DNA from: Susulua sp964536195
GTDB taxonomy: Bacteria; Omnitrophota; Gorgyraeia; Duberdicusellales; 4484-171
Direction: 5' to 3'
NCBI GenBank assembly: GCA_964536195.1
Contig: CAZHVO010000001.1
Location: 1-53,072, forward strand
Length of the DNA: 53,072 nucleotides
Below the pieces are notes generated by a model, which saw nothing but the letters and a program-made list of their open reading frames with translations, was not told where the DNA came from and made no database searches. Shown piece after piece: positions 41,463 to 49,929 of this stretch. Each line of letters begins with the position of its first letter. Within the stretch, counting starts at the first letter, position 1. The position numbers were made by a program, and so were the translations under genes.

Positions 41463-42837
41463 AAATGAGGGAGTTTTCGATATTGTTTAAAGGAACCAAT
41501 CCTTTTGTATTAGCCCAGGTTTGTTTATCTTCCATGCAGAGATAAATCGGTGTCTTTTTATCAAATTGTCTTATCTTGCTGACCATTTCTTGATAAATTT
41601 CTTCCTTTATAAAATCAGGGTAACGTAATTTTTTATCGGCTCCTAATAATAATTCTCCATAGAAGATATTACTTTGAGGAAAGCGCAGTTCGGTAATTGT
41701 CTTTAGTCGGCGGTTAGATCGCAAGGTACCTAAACTTATCCAGGCAAAAGGACCCTTAAGCTTCGAGTATAATTTATTAATAACTTCAGCGTATAAGTCT
41801 TGCCATCCTTTTAAATGGATAATCGGGTCAAAGTGAAACCCTACACTAAATCCAGTAGTTTGGACTCTTGCTGCTGCCTTTAGCTTTTGGTCTAAGGAAG
41901 CAGTGGCTTTTTCTTCCCTTTCAATAATAGAAGCCGGGCCCAGAGACCAGGAGATAATAATATTTGCTGAAGGCTTTAAGGTTAGCAGATTAGCAATATT
42001 ATTACTCTTTGTTTTAAGTTCAAATAAGACTTTTTTATCCTTAAAATAAGGGATTAGTGCTTTAGAGTATTCAGTTATATCATCAAGAGCTAGGGAATCG
42101 CAGAATTCACCGGTTCCGATTCTTATCGGCCGTTTAAAGTCTCCATAGAGCTTATCAAAGCTGGTGAAGAAGTCTTCTATGTTAGCCGGTAGAATTATTC
42201 CCGGGAAGTTAGTGTATTGTTGGAGGAAGCAGTAAGAGCAATCAAAGGGGCAGCCAAACCCTAGATTAAATATCCAGTAGCCACAATGCAGATGCTTCTT
42301 GGTACAGGGGCATTTTTTTATAAAGTCTCCTCTTTCTTTGACGATAAAAACAAGCGGTTTTTTTAATTGGGAGACTATAAATTTGTTCTTTTTCAAATAG
42401 CGGCCATAATAGTCAATCTCCTGAACTTCTACATTTGGGAATTTTTTCTCAAAATTAGCTAAAAGCTGACTTTTTTTAACATCTTTTTCTACAAATATTT
42501 TTAGGGGCTTAAAATCAGGCTTTACTTGCCAGTTATTCCCTAAAGGTTCTCCTACTTTGTTTAAGAAGATGTTTTTAGAGTCAATTGTCTGACGCTGTGA
42601 TGTTTGAGGGAAGCGGTATTTGATTAGGGTATTTTTTAAAGAAAAGAACTTAAGTTTACTACCCTGGTCTTTAAAACTAGGTATCTTTTCTAAAAGCCCT
42701 AGGATTTTGTCAAAACAGAGATTATTACGCTTACTTATTTCAAAAATTAGGCGTTCAATTTCACGAAATTGGTTTCTATTCAGCCTCAAGCCGAATTTTT
42801 GCTCAATTTGTTGCTGTAAATCGATTGACCTTTTCAT
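41461..42837 (-). CDS. Radical SAM protein related to spore photoproduct lyase
   Basis: A 458-residue protein from the ATG at 42837; an upstream in-frame ATG at 42879 lies before the -10 box and is unlikely. The SPL-type cluster motif is Cys196, Cys200 and Cys203 (GCPFDCSYCFLQQY), preceded by three further cysteines (176, 178, 185). Later segments such as KVLFELKTKSNN and GFHFDPIIHLKGW match the SplB-like family. Bacillus SPL reverses the UV thymine photoproduct in spores. Non-sporulators have homologues of unproven function, often assigned to DNA repair. The first ~75 residues are a helical extension. Confidence 0.82.
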   Translation of the reverse strand: MKRSIDLQQQIEQKFGLRLNRNQFREIERLIFEISKRNNLCFDKILGLLEKIPSFKDQGSKLKFFSLKNTLIKYRFPQTSQRQTIDSKNIFLNKVGEPLGNNWQVKPDFKPLKIFVEKDVKKSQLLANFEKKFPNVEVQEIDYYGRYLKKNKFIVSQLKKPLVFIVKERGDFIKKCPCTKKHLHCGYWIFNLGFGCPFDCSYCFLQQYTNFPGIILPANIEDFFTSFDKLYGDFKRPIRIGTGEFCDSLALDDITEYSKALIPYFKDKKVLFELKTKSNNIANLLTLKPSANIIISWSLGPASIIEREEKATASLDQKLKAAARVQTTGFSVGFHFDPIIHLKGWQDLYAEVINKLYSKLKGPFAWISLGTLRSNRRLKTITELRFPQSNIFYGELLLGADKKLRYPDFIKEEIYQEMVSKIRQFDKKTPIYLCMEDKQTWANTKGLVPLNNIENSLI

Positions 42838-42846
42838 TTTGCTCTT

Positions 42847-42874
42847 ATTATAAGTATAACAGGAGAAAAAACAA
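42847..42874 (-). promoter_or_regulatory. Promoter of the SPL-like gene
   Basis: On the minus strand: TTGTTT (42869-42874), a 16-base spacer, TATAAT (42847-42852). Only nine bases separate the -10 box from the ATG at 42837, so the transcript would have almost no leader. Confidence 0.6.
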
Positions 42875-42894
42875 GTCATTTTGCGATAATCTCC

Positions 42895-42923
42895 TTGCCA
42901 TAGCTGAGTTTTAAAAGTATACT
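42895..42923 (+). promoter_or_regulatory. Promoter of the HtrA-TPR gene
   Basis: TTGCCA (42895-42900), 17 bases, TATACT (42918-42923); AGGTAG serves as ribosome site before the ATG at 42964. Confidence 0.65.
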
Positions 42924-42963
42924 GAAAACAAGGCCTATAAGTTAATTATTAGGTAGAAAAAGC

Positions 42964-44472
42964 ATGAAAAAGTTTAAATTAATATCTTTCTTGTTGGCTA
43001 TCGCACTATCCTTAGCAATTCCTGCTTTTGCTGAAACTATTGTTCTTAAATCCGGCAAGACAGTAGATGGGAAGATACTCCAGAGAACTGATCAGTACAT
43101 AAAGGTAGATGTCTACGGAGTGTCTTTGACCTATTATTTTGATGAGATTGAGAGTATTATCGCAGAAGCTACCGGGGGAGTGCTAGAGTCTATTACTTCA
43201 TCCATATCTCTTGGCGCTGGGCGGGCTCCATCCCAGATTTTTGACGATGTAGCCTCAAGTGTTGTAGTTATTACAACTCGTTCGGCAGATGGCGGGTTAT
43301 TGGGAAGTGGATTTATTGTAAGTGGTGACGGGATAATTGTTACTAATTTTCATGTTGTGGCCAATGCTGAAGGAGTAGATGTTAAATTAAAAAACGGCAA
43401 GAGTTATCCGGTAACCGGAGTTGTTGATTATGACCCGGTTAGAGATATTTGTGTACTTAAGATAGATGCTAGGAATTTAGATGTAATGTTACTGGGTAGT
43501 TCAGATAATCTGATCCAGGGTCAGAAAGTTTTAGTTATCGGAGCCCCCTTGGGGTTAGAATATAGTATTTCCGATGGTTTATTCAGCGGTAGGAGAGATT
43601 CCTTCGGCCAGGAGGTTATACAATTTACTGCTCCGATTTCACCGGGAAATAGTGGTGGGCCACTTTTGAATATTCAGGGTAAAGCGATCGGTATAACTAC
43701 TTTTACCAATGTCGGGGGGCAAAACCTTAATTTTGCCGTTCCGATTGAGGAGGCAAAGAAATATATTCATAGCTACCCTAAGATGAGCTTTAGGGAATTC
43801 GTCACCGGCCTAAGTGGTAAATATTCACTCTATAATCTTGGCTGCCAATTATTTATGGCTGGTAATACTGAATTAGCAGTAGATTATTTATTTCGGGCTG
43901 TTGAGCTTGACCCAGACTTTGTTGACGCCTACGCAGCACTTTCTGAGGTCTTCGCTGTGCTAGGGATGTATGAACAGGAATTCCAAGTATTAGAAAAGAT
44001 TATTTCTATCGACCCTTATAACGTCCCGGCCCATAACAATCTTGGATTTATTTACGGTAATCTTGGAATGTTTAATGAGGCCATTGCTGAGTTTAAAGAA
44101 GTCATAACCATTAAGCCTGATGATGCTATGGTCCATGCTAACCTTGCCGCAATATATTCAAAAGCTGGTTATCTCGATGCAGCTATGGCCGAGTGTAAAA
44201 TGGCTGTCTCACTTGACCCTGACTATTCTCCTGGCCACAATAATCTTGGCTGGGGATATTTTCAAAAGGGGATGGTTGATGAAGCTGTGGTTGAAATTAA
44301 AAAAGCTGTCTCTTTAGATCCCAACAATGCTGATGCTCACTACAACCTATCTAATATATATTATGGTAGTGGTAAGTACGCACTAGCTGTAAAACATTGC
44401 GATCAAGCAATGGATTTAGGACGGTTAGTTGAACCGGAATATTTAGATAAATTAAGACAGCATAGATACTAA
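42964..44472 (+). CDS. HtrA-like serine protease with C-terminal TPRs
   Basis: A 502-residue exported protein (signal peptide to about residue 23). The trypsin-like domain has His130 (TNFHVV), Asp161 (RDICVLKI) and Ser230 (GNSGGPL), a complete DegP-type triad. Instead of PDZ domains it carries TPR repeats from about residue 285 (GCQLFMAGNTELAVDYLFRAVELDP and four to five more). It probably acts in periplasmic protein quality control, with the TPRs choosing substrates or partners. A short domain between signal and protease (IVLKSGKTVDGKILQRTD) is typical of envelope proteins. Confidence 0.9.
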   Translation: MKKFKLISFLLAIALSLAIPAFAETIVLKSGKTVDGKILQRTDQYIKVDVYGVSLTYYFDEIESIIAEATGGVLESITSSISLGAGRAPSQIFDDVASSVVVITTRSADGGLLGSGFIVSGDGIIVTNFHVVANAEGVDVKLKNGKSYPVTGVVDYDPVRDICVLKIDARNLDVMLLGSSDNLIQGQKVLVIGAPLGLEYSISDGLFSGRRDSFGQEVIQFTAPISPGNSGGPLLNIQGKAIGITTFTNVGGQNLNFAVPIEEAKKYIHSYPKMSFREFVTGLSGKYSLYNLGCQLFMAGNTELAVDYLFRAVELDPDFVDAYAALSEVFAVLGMYEQEFQVLEKIISIDPYNVPAHNNLGFIYGNLGMFNEAIAEFKEVITIKPDDAMVHANLAAIYSKAGYLDAAMAECKMAVSLDPDYSPGHNNLGWGYFQKGMVDEAVVEIKKAVSLDPNNADAHYNLSNIYYGSGKYALAVKHCDQAMDLGRLVEPEYLDKLRQHRY

Positions 44473-44475
44473 CCT

Positions 44476-44511
44476 ATTCGGGACATATCCCATTAAAATT
44501 TACCTTACCAG
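44476..44511. repeat. Partial copy of the GGGACAGGTCCC element
   Basis: Matches 41308-41343 at 31 of 36 positions. The small palindrome is degraded (GGGACATATCCC). It begins three bases after the HtrA-TPR stop codon. Confidence 0.8.
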
Positions 44512-44525
44512 CATCATTCTGTAAT

Positions 44526-44531
44526 TATAAT
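44526..44531 (+). promoter_or_regulatory. -10 box directly before hemW
   Basis: A perfect TATAAT, five bases before the hemW ATG, with no ribosome site in between. A weak -35 (TTACCA, 44505-44510, 15-base gap) lies in the repeat copy. Confidence 0.4.
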
Positions 44532-44536
44532 ACAAA

Positions 44537-45661
44537 ATGAAGAAATCCTTATATATCCACATACCTTTTTGTCGAGAAAAGTGTCCTTATTGTGATTTCT
44601 ATAGCCGCTCTTACGATTTGGCCTTAGCTAAAGCTTACATAGAGGTTCTTTGTAGGCAGATAAAGGCTTTGGATTGGGATTTTTCTACCGTTTATATTGG
44701 CGGTGGGACTCCCAGTGTTCTAAGCTTACCATTATTGAAGAAACTGCTAAAAGCTTTAAGAGAGATAAGTGCTAGGGTAGAGGAGTTTACTATTGAGGTT
44801 AATCCCGAGAGCTTGGATAGGGGGAAGCTAGAGTTATTCCGCGATAATCGGGTTAATCGCCTTAGCATTGGCCTGCAGTCTTTCTCTGATAAGAAGTTAA
44901 AGAAACTAGGAAGAGTTCATAGTTGCAAGAAGGCCATAGAAGCAGTCCAATTGGCCAAGAGAGCTGGCTTTAAGGATATAGGGATTGATTTAATCTTTGG
45001 TGTAAGCGGAGAGACTTTGCCTGAGTGGGTTTTAGAGTTAAAGCAGGCAGCTTGCTTAGGCCTGAAGCATATATCAACATATTGCTTAACTTACGAGAAG
45101 AATACCCCGTTGTTTTTGCAGGTTAAAAGGAAGTTTGTCATTCCCTTAGGTGATGAAGTATTGGCTAAGATGTATATCAAGGCTATTAATTATCTCTCCA
45201 AGAAAGGCTTCAAGCACTATGAGATCTCAAACTTCTCAAAACCTGGCTTTGAGTCTAAGCATAATAGGAACTACTGGCAGGGTAGTCCCTACCTAGGCCT
45301 AGGGCCGGGAGCAGTCTCTTTTATCAAAGGCAAGAGAGATAAAAATGTCTCTAACGTTGCTAAATATATTGATAAGGTAAAAAAGGGAGAGAGCCCGGTT
45401 TCCTTTAGCGAAGCTTTACCCAAGAGAAAGCAGGCCAAGGAACTAGCAGCAATAAAGATTCGTACCAAAGAGGGTATAAATTTTAAGTGGTTTAGAACCG
45501 GCACCGGCTATGATTTCCTAAAACTAGAGGGCAAGGCCCTAGAAGGCCTTTTTAAAGACGGCCTGCTTAAGTACAAAAGAAAAAAAGGCCGAATAATAGG
45601 GGTTTATTTGAGCAAAAAAGGCTTTTGTTTTTCAGATACTGCCTCCAGTTCCTTCCTTTAA
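44537..45661 (+). CDS. hemW: Radical SAM HemW-like protein
   Basis: A 374-residue protein. It begins SLYIHIPFCREKCPYCDFYS with the radical-SAM cysteines 12, 16 and 19. It then has YIGGGTPSVL, VNPESL, RLSIGLQSF, GVSGETLPEW and the HemW-type C-terminal domain. HemW is a heme-binding protein related to coproporphyrinogen dehydrogenase (HemN), thought to deliver heme. It is often mis-annotated as an oxidase. No other heme genes are near. Confidence 0.92.
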   Translation: MKKSLYIHIPFCREKCPYCDFYSRSYDLALAKAYIEVLCRQIKALDWDFSTVYIGGGTPSVLSLPLLKKLLKALREISARVEEFTIEVNPESLDRGKLELFRDNRVNRLSIGLQSFSDKKLKKLGRVHSCKKAIEAVQLAKRAGFKDIGIDLIFGVSGETLPEWVLELKQAACLGLKHISTYCLTYEKNTPLFLQVKRKFVIPLGDEVLAKMYIKAINYLSKKGFKHYEISNFSKPGFESKHNRNYWQGSPYLGLGPGAVSFIKGKRDKNVSNVAKYIDKVKKGESPVSFSEALPKRKQAKELAAIKIRTKEGINFKWFRTGTGYDFLKLEGKALEGLFKDGLLKYKRKKGRIIGVYLSKKGFCFSDTASSSFL

Positions 45662-45701
45662 ATTTATATAGTTTTATTGTAGATTTTTTCTATTAGGATG
45701 G

Positions 45702-45707
45702 TATAAT
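45702..45707 (+). promoter_or_regulatory. -10 box upstream of the heptose/Kdo gene cluster
   Basis: A perfect TATAAT. The best -35 (TTGTAG, 45677-45682) has a long 19-base spacer, so the call is tentative. Confidence 0.35.
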
Positions 45708-45757
45708 TGTTTGGTTATATTGGCAGCTTTAGGGCTTGATTTTAAAGGGAGAGAACA

Positions 45758-46732
45758 GTGAACAAGAAGCTAAAAAATATCGTTTCTCGTTTTAAGAATA
45801 AGAGAATCCTTGTGGTCGGAGACTTGATTCTTGACCACCATATCTTTGGAAGCGTTGACCGGGTCTCTCCAGAGGCTCCAGTTCCAGTAGTCTGGGCTAA
45901 TCAAGAGAAATTCGTTCCCGGAGGGGCTGCTAATGTAGGCCTCAACCTTAGTGCTATCGGGGCAAAGGTCAGCCTTTGCGGGGTTATTGGCCGTGATCAT
46001 TTCGGGAAAACTTTATTTTCTCTTATTAGTAAGTGCGGTATTTCTACTAATCTAATTGTTAAAGATAATAAGAGACCTACTACCTTAAAGACTCGAATAA
46101 TTGCTCACCATCAGCAGGTAGTAAGAGTTGATTGGGAATCGTTAGAATTTCTTTCGGCAAATATAAATAAGCTGGTTTTTAATAAAATTAAGAACAACCT
46201 CAATGATTTTGATGCTGTAATTGTCGAAGATTATGGTAAAGGGGTGATAAATCCTCTATTACTTGAGGAATTAGTAAGTTTGTGCCGCAAGAAGAAGAAG
46301 ATAATTACTGTTGACCCCAAAGAGGAACACTTTGATTACTATGAAGACGTAACTGCTCTTACCCCTAATCTAAAAGAAGCTCAGGCTGCAGCCGGAACTA
46401 AGATAAGAAATAAGAATCAGTTGCCTTTTTTAGGCAAGATAATCATGAAGAAGTTAAATCCCAAGGCCCTCTTAATTACCTTAGGAGAAGATGGAATGAT
46501 TTTATTCGCCGGCGATAACCATTATCATATTCCAACAGCAGCTCAGGAGGTTTTTGATGTCAGTGGAGCCGGAGATACCGTGGTATCTGTCTTTACTTTA
46601 GCTTTAACCGCCGGAGCAACTTACAAAGAAGCAGCAATGATTGCCAATTTTGCTGCCGGGGTTGTAGTCGGTAAGTTAGGGGCAGCCACTGCAAACAAAA
46701 AAGAACTCAATAAGGCGATTGATGGAAACTAA
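45758..46732 (+). CDS. D-glycero-beta-D-manno-heptose-7-phosphate kinase (RfaE1/HldE kinase domain)
   Basis: A 324-residue PfkB-type kinase with a GTG start after AAAGGGAGAG. Motifs: VVGDLILDHHIFGSVDRVSPEAPVPVV, PGGAANVGLNL, and the ATP-site DVSGAGDTVVSVFTLAL. It phosphorylates heptose-7-phosphate at C1 for ADP-heptose of the LPS inner core. Only the kinase half of HldE is present; the adenylyltransferase must be elsewhere. It overlaps kdsB. Confidence 0.93.
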   Translation: MNKKLKNIVSRFKNKRILVVGDLILDHHIFGSVDRVSPEAPVPVVWANQEKFVPGGAANVGLNLSAIGAKVSLCGVIGRDHFGKTLFSLISKCGISTNLIVKDNKRPTTLKTRIIAHHQQVVRVDWESLEFLSANINKLVFNKIKNNLNDFDAVIVEDYGKGVINPLLLEELVSLCRKKKKIITVDPKEEHFDYYEDVTALTPNLKEAQAAAGTKIRNKNQLPFLGKIIMKKLNPKALLITLGEDGMILFAGDNHYHIPTAAQEVFDVSGAGDTVVSVFTLALTAGATYKEAAMIANFAAGVVVGKLGAATANKKELNKAIDGN

Positions 46733-47471
46733 GCTTAATGTAATTGGCGTAATACCGGCACGATATGAATCAACTAGACTCACTTACAAGCTCCTACGCA
46801 AAATTTGTGGTAAGAGCTTACTGCAATGGACTTGGGAGAGTGCATCTGCCACTCATAGTCTCGATAGGCTAATAATTGCTTGCGATCATCTTGAAATAAA
46901 AAAGGAAGCTGAGAAGTTTGGAGCTGAGGTTATTTTAACGTCTCCTGAGCATTGTTCAGGCACAGATAGGATAGCTGAGGTCATAAGAGATATTGATGCT
47001 AAAGTTATTATGAATATCCAGGCTGATGAGCCACTTATCCATCATTCAATAATTGATAGGTTGGCCCAGGAAATGCTTTCCGATGGAGAGTTAGTTATGG
47101 CCACAGTTAAAAAGAGGATTGACCAAGACAACGAGATAAATAACCCTAATGTTGTTAAGGTTGTAACGACCCGGGAAGACTTTGCGATTTATTTTTCCCG
47201 TTTTCCAATTCCCTTTTATCGAAATCAAGATAGTCAGCCTTTACATTACAAACACTTAGGAATTTATGCCTATACCAAGGATTTTCTTTATACTTTCAAG
47301 AATCTTCCTGAATCTTCATTAGAAGGAGCAGAAAAATTAGAGCAATTAAGGGTTCTAGAAGCTGGTTACAAGATAAAAGTTGTTGAAACCCAATTTGATT
47401 CTTGTGGCGTTGATACCGAAGAGGATCTCCGTAAAGCCGAGAGGCTTTTAGCCCAGAGAGGAAATACTTAG
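46722..47471 (+). CDS. kdsB: CMP-Kdo synthetase
   Basis: A 249-residue cytidylyltransferase that activates Kdo with CTP. Motifs: GVIPARYESTRL...KLLRKICGKSLLQWTWE, NIQADEPLI, and FDSCGVDTEEDLRKAE at the end. TTG at 46719 is in frame, but ATG at 46722 is preferred. It overlaps the heptose kinase by 11 bases. Confidence 0.95.
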   Translation: METKLNVIGVIPARYESTRLTYKLLRKICGKSLLQWTWESASATHSLDRLIIACDHLEIKKEAEKFGAEVILTSPEHCSGTDRIAEVIRDIDAKVIMNIQADEPLIHHSIIDRLAQEMLSDGELVMATVKKRIDQDNEINNPNVVKVVTTREDFAIYFSRFPIPFYRNQDSQPLHYKHLGIYAYTKDFLYTFKNLPESSLEGAEKLEQLRVLEAGYKIKVVETQFDSCGVDTEEDLRKAERLLAQRGNT

Positions 47472-47488
47472 AGGAGTGAGGGTTTAAT

Positions 47489-48358
47489 ATGCTTAAATTA
47501 GGAAAGGAATTGATGCTTCGACGGCGCTCAGCATCAACCCTGAGCGAACTCGGGCTTAAAAGCCGAGGAAAGTCGAATGGGTTGATTTTTATCGCTGGTC
47601 CCTGTGTGATTGAGAATAAGAGTCAAACTATGGATATCGCTTCTTATTTGAAGGATTTATCTTCAACTCTTCCGATACAGTTTATCTTTAAGGCCAGTTT
47701 TGATAAGGCTAATCGTACCTCAGTGAAATCTCCTCGAGGGGTAGGGTTAGCTAAGGGAATTAAGATATTAGGAGAAGTTAAGTCCAAGCTAAGAATTCCG
47801 ATTTTAAGCGATGTACATTGTGTTAGCCAGATAAAAGATGTTAAGGATGTTCTTGATATAATTCAAATACCGGCTTTTCTCTGTCGTCAAACCGATTTAA
47901 TTTTAGAGGCGGCAAAAACCAAGAAGATAATAAATATTAAGAAAGGCCAATTCCTTTCTCCTACCGATATTAAGTATGTAGTCGAAAAGGTTGAGGCAAC
48001 AGGGAATAAAAAGATTCTTATTACTGAGAGAGGGAGTTGTTTTGGTTACAATAGTCTAGTTGTTGACTTCCGTTCTTTTTTAATTATGAAGAAATACGGG
48101 TACCCGGTAATTTATGATGTTACTCACTCTTTGCAAAGTCCTTCAGCAAAGGGAGGAGTTTCAGGTGGAGACAGAGAATTTGCTTCTAGTTTAGCTAAGG
48201 CAGCGGTAGCTTGTGGTGTAGATGGCTTATTTATGGAAGTGCATCCCAAGCCTTCTCAGGCTTTATCAGATGCTTACACTTCTTTACCTTTAACTAAGCT
48301 CAAAGGTTTAGTCAAGAGTATCCTGAAGATAAGAGAGGTAGTAGATGAGAAAATTTAA
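47489..48358 (+). CDS. kdsA: 3-deoxy-D-manno-octulosonate 8-phosphate synthase with in-frame repeat insertion
   Basis: A 289-residue KdsA that condenses PEP with arabinose 5-phosphate. The core is normal: FIAGPCVIE with Cys39 (metal-dependent class), FKASFDKANRTS, QIPAFLCRQTDLI, KKGQFLSPTDI, FGYNSLVVDFRS. Between the first strand (MLKLGKE) and FIAGPC lie 25 extra residues (8-32, starting LMLRRRSASTLSELGLKSRG). They are the translation of a palindromic repeat at 47510-47585 that also occurs at 20103-20155. Removing it leaves about 264 residues, the usual length. Alternatively translation could start at the TTG at 47582, with GAGGA upstream, leaving the repeat untranslated. Confidence 0.93.
   Translation: MLKLGKELMLRRRSASTLSELGLKSRGKSNGLIFIAGPCVIENKSQTMDIASYLKDLSSTLPIQFIFKASFDKANRTSVKSPRGVGLAKGIKILGEVKSKLRIPILSDVHCVSQIKDVKDVLDIIQIPAFLCRQTDLILEAAKTKKIINIKKGQFLSPTDIKYVVEKVEATGNKKILITERGSCFGYNSLVVDFRSFLIMKKYGYPVIYDVTHSLQSPSAKGGVSGGDREFASSLAKAAVACGVDGLFMEVHPKPSQALSDAYTSLPLTKLKGLVKSILKIREVVDEKI
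47510..47585. repeat. Palindromic repeat inserted in frame in kdsA
   Basis: Stems TTGATGCT/AGCATCAA (47510-47517 with 47530-47537) and TCAACCC/GGGTTGA (47534-47540 with 47579-47585). An extra hairpin CTCGGGCTT/AAGCCGAG (47549-47567) is absent from copy R2b. About 75 bases, a multiple of three, with no stop codon in the kdsA frame. Confidence 0.9.
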
Positions 48359-49325
48359 GAAAGAAAAGATAATAAGTTGGGCAAAAGAAGTGCTTAAAAC
48401 CGAGAAGAAAGGCATTGATGACTTGGGCCGTAATTTAAATAAGAGTTTTTTAAAGGTAATTGATACGATTTCCTGTTGCAAGGGTAGAGTTGTAGTTACT
48501 GGTATGGGGAAAGCCGGAATCATCGGCCAGAAGTTCTCAGCCACTCTTTCTTCTACTGGTTCTTCATCATTTTGGCTCCATGCTGCTGAGGCAGTCCATG
48601 GAGATTTAGGTAGTGTACGCGAAGATGATGTAGTGGTAGTTCTCTCTTATAGCGGAGAGACTGATGAGGTAAAGAATTTAATCCCTTTCATAAAGAAGAT
48701 TGGAGCAAAAATTATTGCTATTACTGGTAATATTAAATCTAGCCTTGCTCGTTATGCCGACAGTGTAGTTAACGTTAAGGTAGACAAGGAAGCCTGTGCA
48801 TTAGGCCTAGCCCCAACTACTTCTACTACGGCAATGTTAGTAATATGTGATGCGATATCTGTAGTTTTACAAAGAATAAAGGGTTTTAAGGAAAAGGATT
48901 TTGCTTTTTTCCATCCCCGGGGTTCTTTGGGCAGGAGATTGCTTCTTAAAGTTAAGGATATTATGCGTAAGGGGAAATTTAATCCTATTGTTAACGAGGA
49001 TACTTTAGTTAAAGAGGTTATTTTAGAAATAACAACTGCTCATGCTGGAGCAGCAACGGTTGTTAACAAGAGTAGAAAATTGATCGGGATATTTACCGAT
49101 GGAGACCTGCGCCGAAATTTAGAAAAACATCCCTATCTTCTAAAGGAAAAGGTCAAGATGGTTATGACTAAGAATCCAATAGTAGTTTGCGATGATGATT
49201 TGGCTTCGGAGGCTTTAAAGATTTTAGAGAAAAAGAAGATTGATGAAGTTCCAGTAGTAGATAAAGATTATTACCCTGCCGGGATGCTTGATATTCAGGA
49301 TTTAATTGCTGCCGGAATAATATAA
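48345..49325 (+). CDS. kdsD: Arabinose-5-phosphate isomerase
   Basis: A 326-residue enzyme that makes arabinose 5-phosphate for Kdo. The SIS domain (residues 35-185) has GRVVVTGMGKAGIIGQKFSATLSSTG and LSYSGETDEV. Two CBS domains follow (KDIMRKGKFNPIV..., KMVMTKNPIVV...). It overlaps kdsA by 14 bases, which ties it to Kdo synthesis rather than to the capsule or glucitol paralogues. Confidence 0.95.
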   Translation: MRKFKKEKIISWAKEVLKTEKKGIDDLGRNLNKSFLKVIDTISCCKGRVVVTGMGKAGIIGQKFSATLSSTGSSSFWLHAAEAVHGDLGSVREDDVVVVLSYSGETDEVKNLIPFIKKIGAKIIAITGNIKSSLARYADSVVNVKVDKEACALGLAPTTSTTAMLVICDAISVVLQRIKGFKEKDFAFFHPRGSLGRRLLLKVKDIMRKGKFNPIVNEDTLVKEVILEITTAHAGAATVVNKSRKLIGIFTDGDLRRNLEKHPYLLKEKVKMVMTKNPIVVCDDDLASEALKILEKKKIDEVPVVDKDYYPAGMLDIQDLIAAGII

Positions 49326-49360
49326 TGAAACTTGAGCTTGCAAAGCTCATTAGCTGAATT

Positions 49361-49894
49361 ATGAATAAAAAAATTAAAGACCTATTCAAAAAAGTAAAAC
49401 TGCTTATTCTAGATGTTGATGGAGTCTTAACTCGAGGGGAGATTATTTACGACAGCCAGGGTAGGGATCTTAAGATTTTTAACGTTAAGGATGGATTAGG
49501 AGTAGTTCTTCTTAGCAAGTTAGGAATTAAGACTATTTTTCTTTCAGCTAATAATTCCCCAGTGCTTAAAAGAAGAGCTCAAGATATGCGGGTGGCTGAG
49601 GTAATCGGCGGAATTCTACCCAAAGAAAGTGTTCTGGGAAAAATTAAGAAGAAATATAAGGTTAAAGAAGGCGAAATTTGTTTTGTTGGTGATGATTGGA
49701 TAGATTTAGGTTTAATCGAGAAGGTCGGGATACCGGTAGCAGTGCCTGATGCGCCTCTAGCAGTTAAGAGAGCAGCTAAATACATTACTAAAAGAAAAGG
49801 CGGAGAAGGAGCAGTAAGAGAGGTAGCAGATCTAATTTTTAAAGCCCAAAATTTAGAGAAAAAGATCTATAAAATCATTAAGAATCCTCGCTAA
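49361..49894 (+). CDS. kdsC: Kdo-8-phosphate phosphatase
   Basis: A 177-residue C0-type HAD phosphatase. The nucleophile motif is LILDVDGVLTRGEI. The rest of the set is FLSANNSPVLKRRA and GDDWIDLGLIEKVGIPVAVPDA. It removes the phosphate from Kdo-8-P. The gap to kdsD contains a small hairpin GAGCTT/AAGCTC. Together kdsB, A, D and C form a complete Kdo cassette. Confidence 0.95.
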   Translation: MNKKIKDLFKKVKLLILDVDGVLTRGEIIYDSQGRDLKIFNVKDGLGVVLLSKLGIKTIFLSANNSPVLKRRAQDMRVAEVIGGILPKESVLGKIKKKYKVKEGEICFVGDDWIDLGLIEKVGIPVAVPDAPLAVKRAAKYITKRKGGEGAVREVADLIFKAQNLEKKIYKIIKNPR

Positions 49895-49929
49895 ACAGTT
49901 GGCTTTAAGGTGTAATTTGATATATTAGT

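Noticed and set aside
42620..42853. 77-codon open frame on the + strand
   Set aside because: Antisense to the SPL-like gene, with Leu/Ser-rich low-complexity translation.
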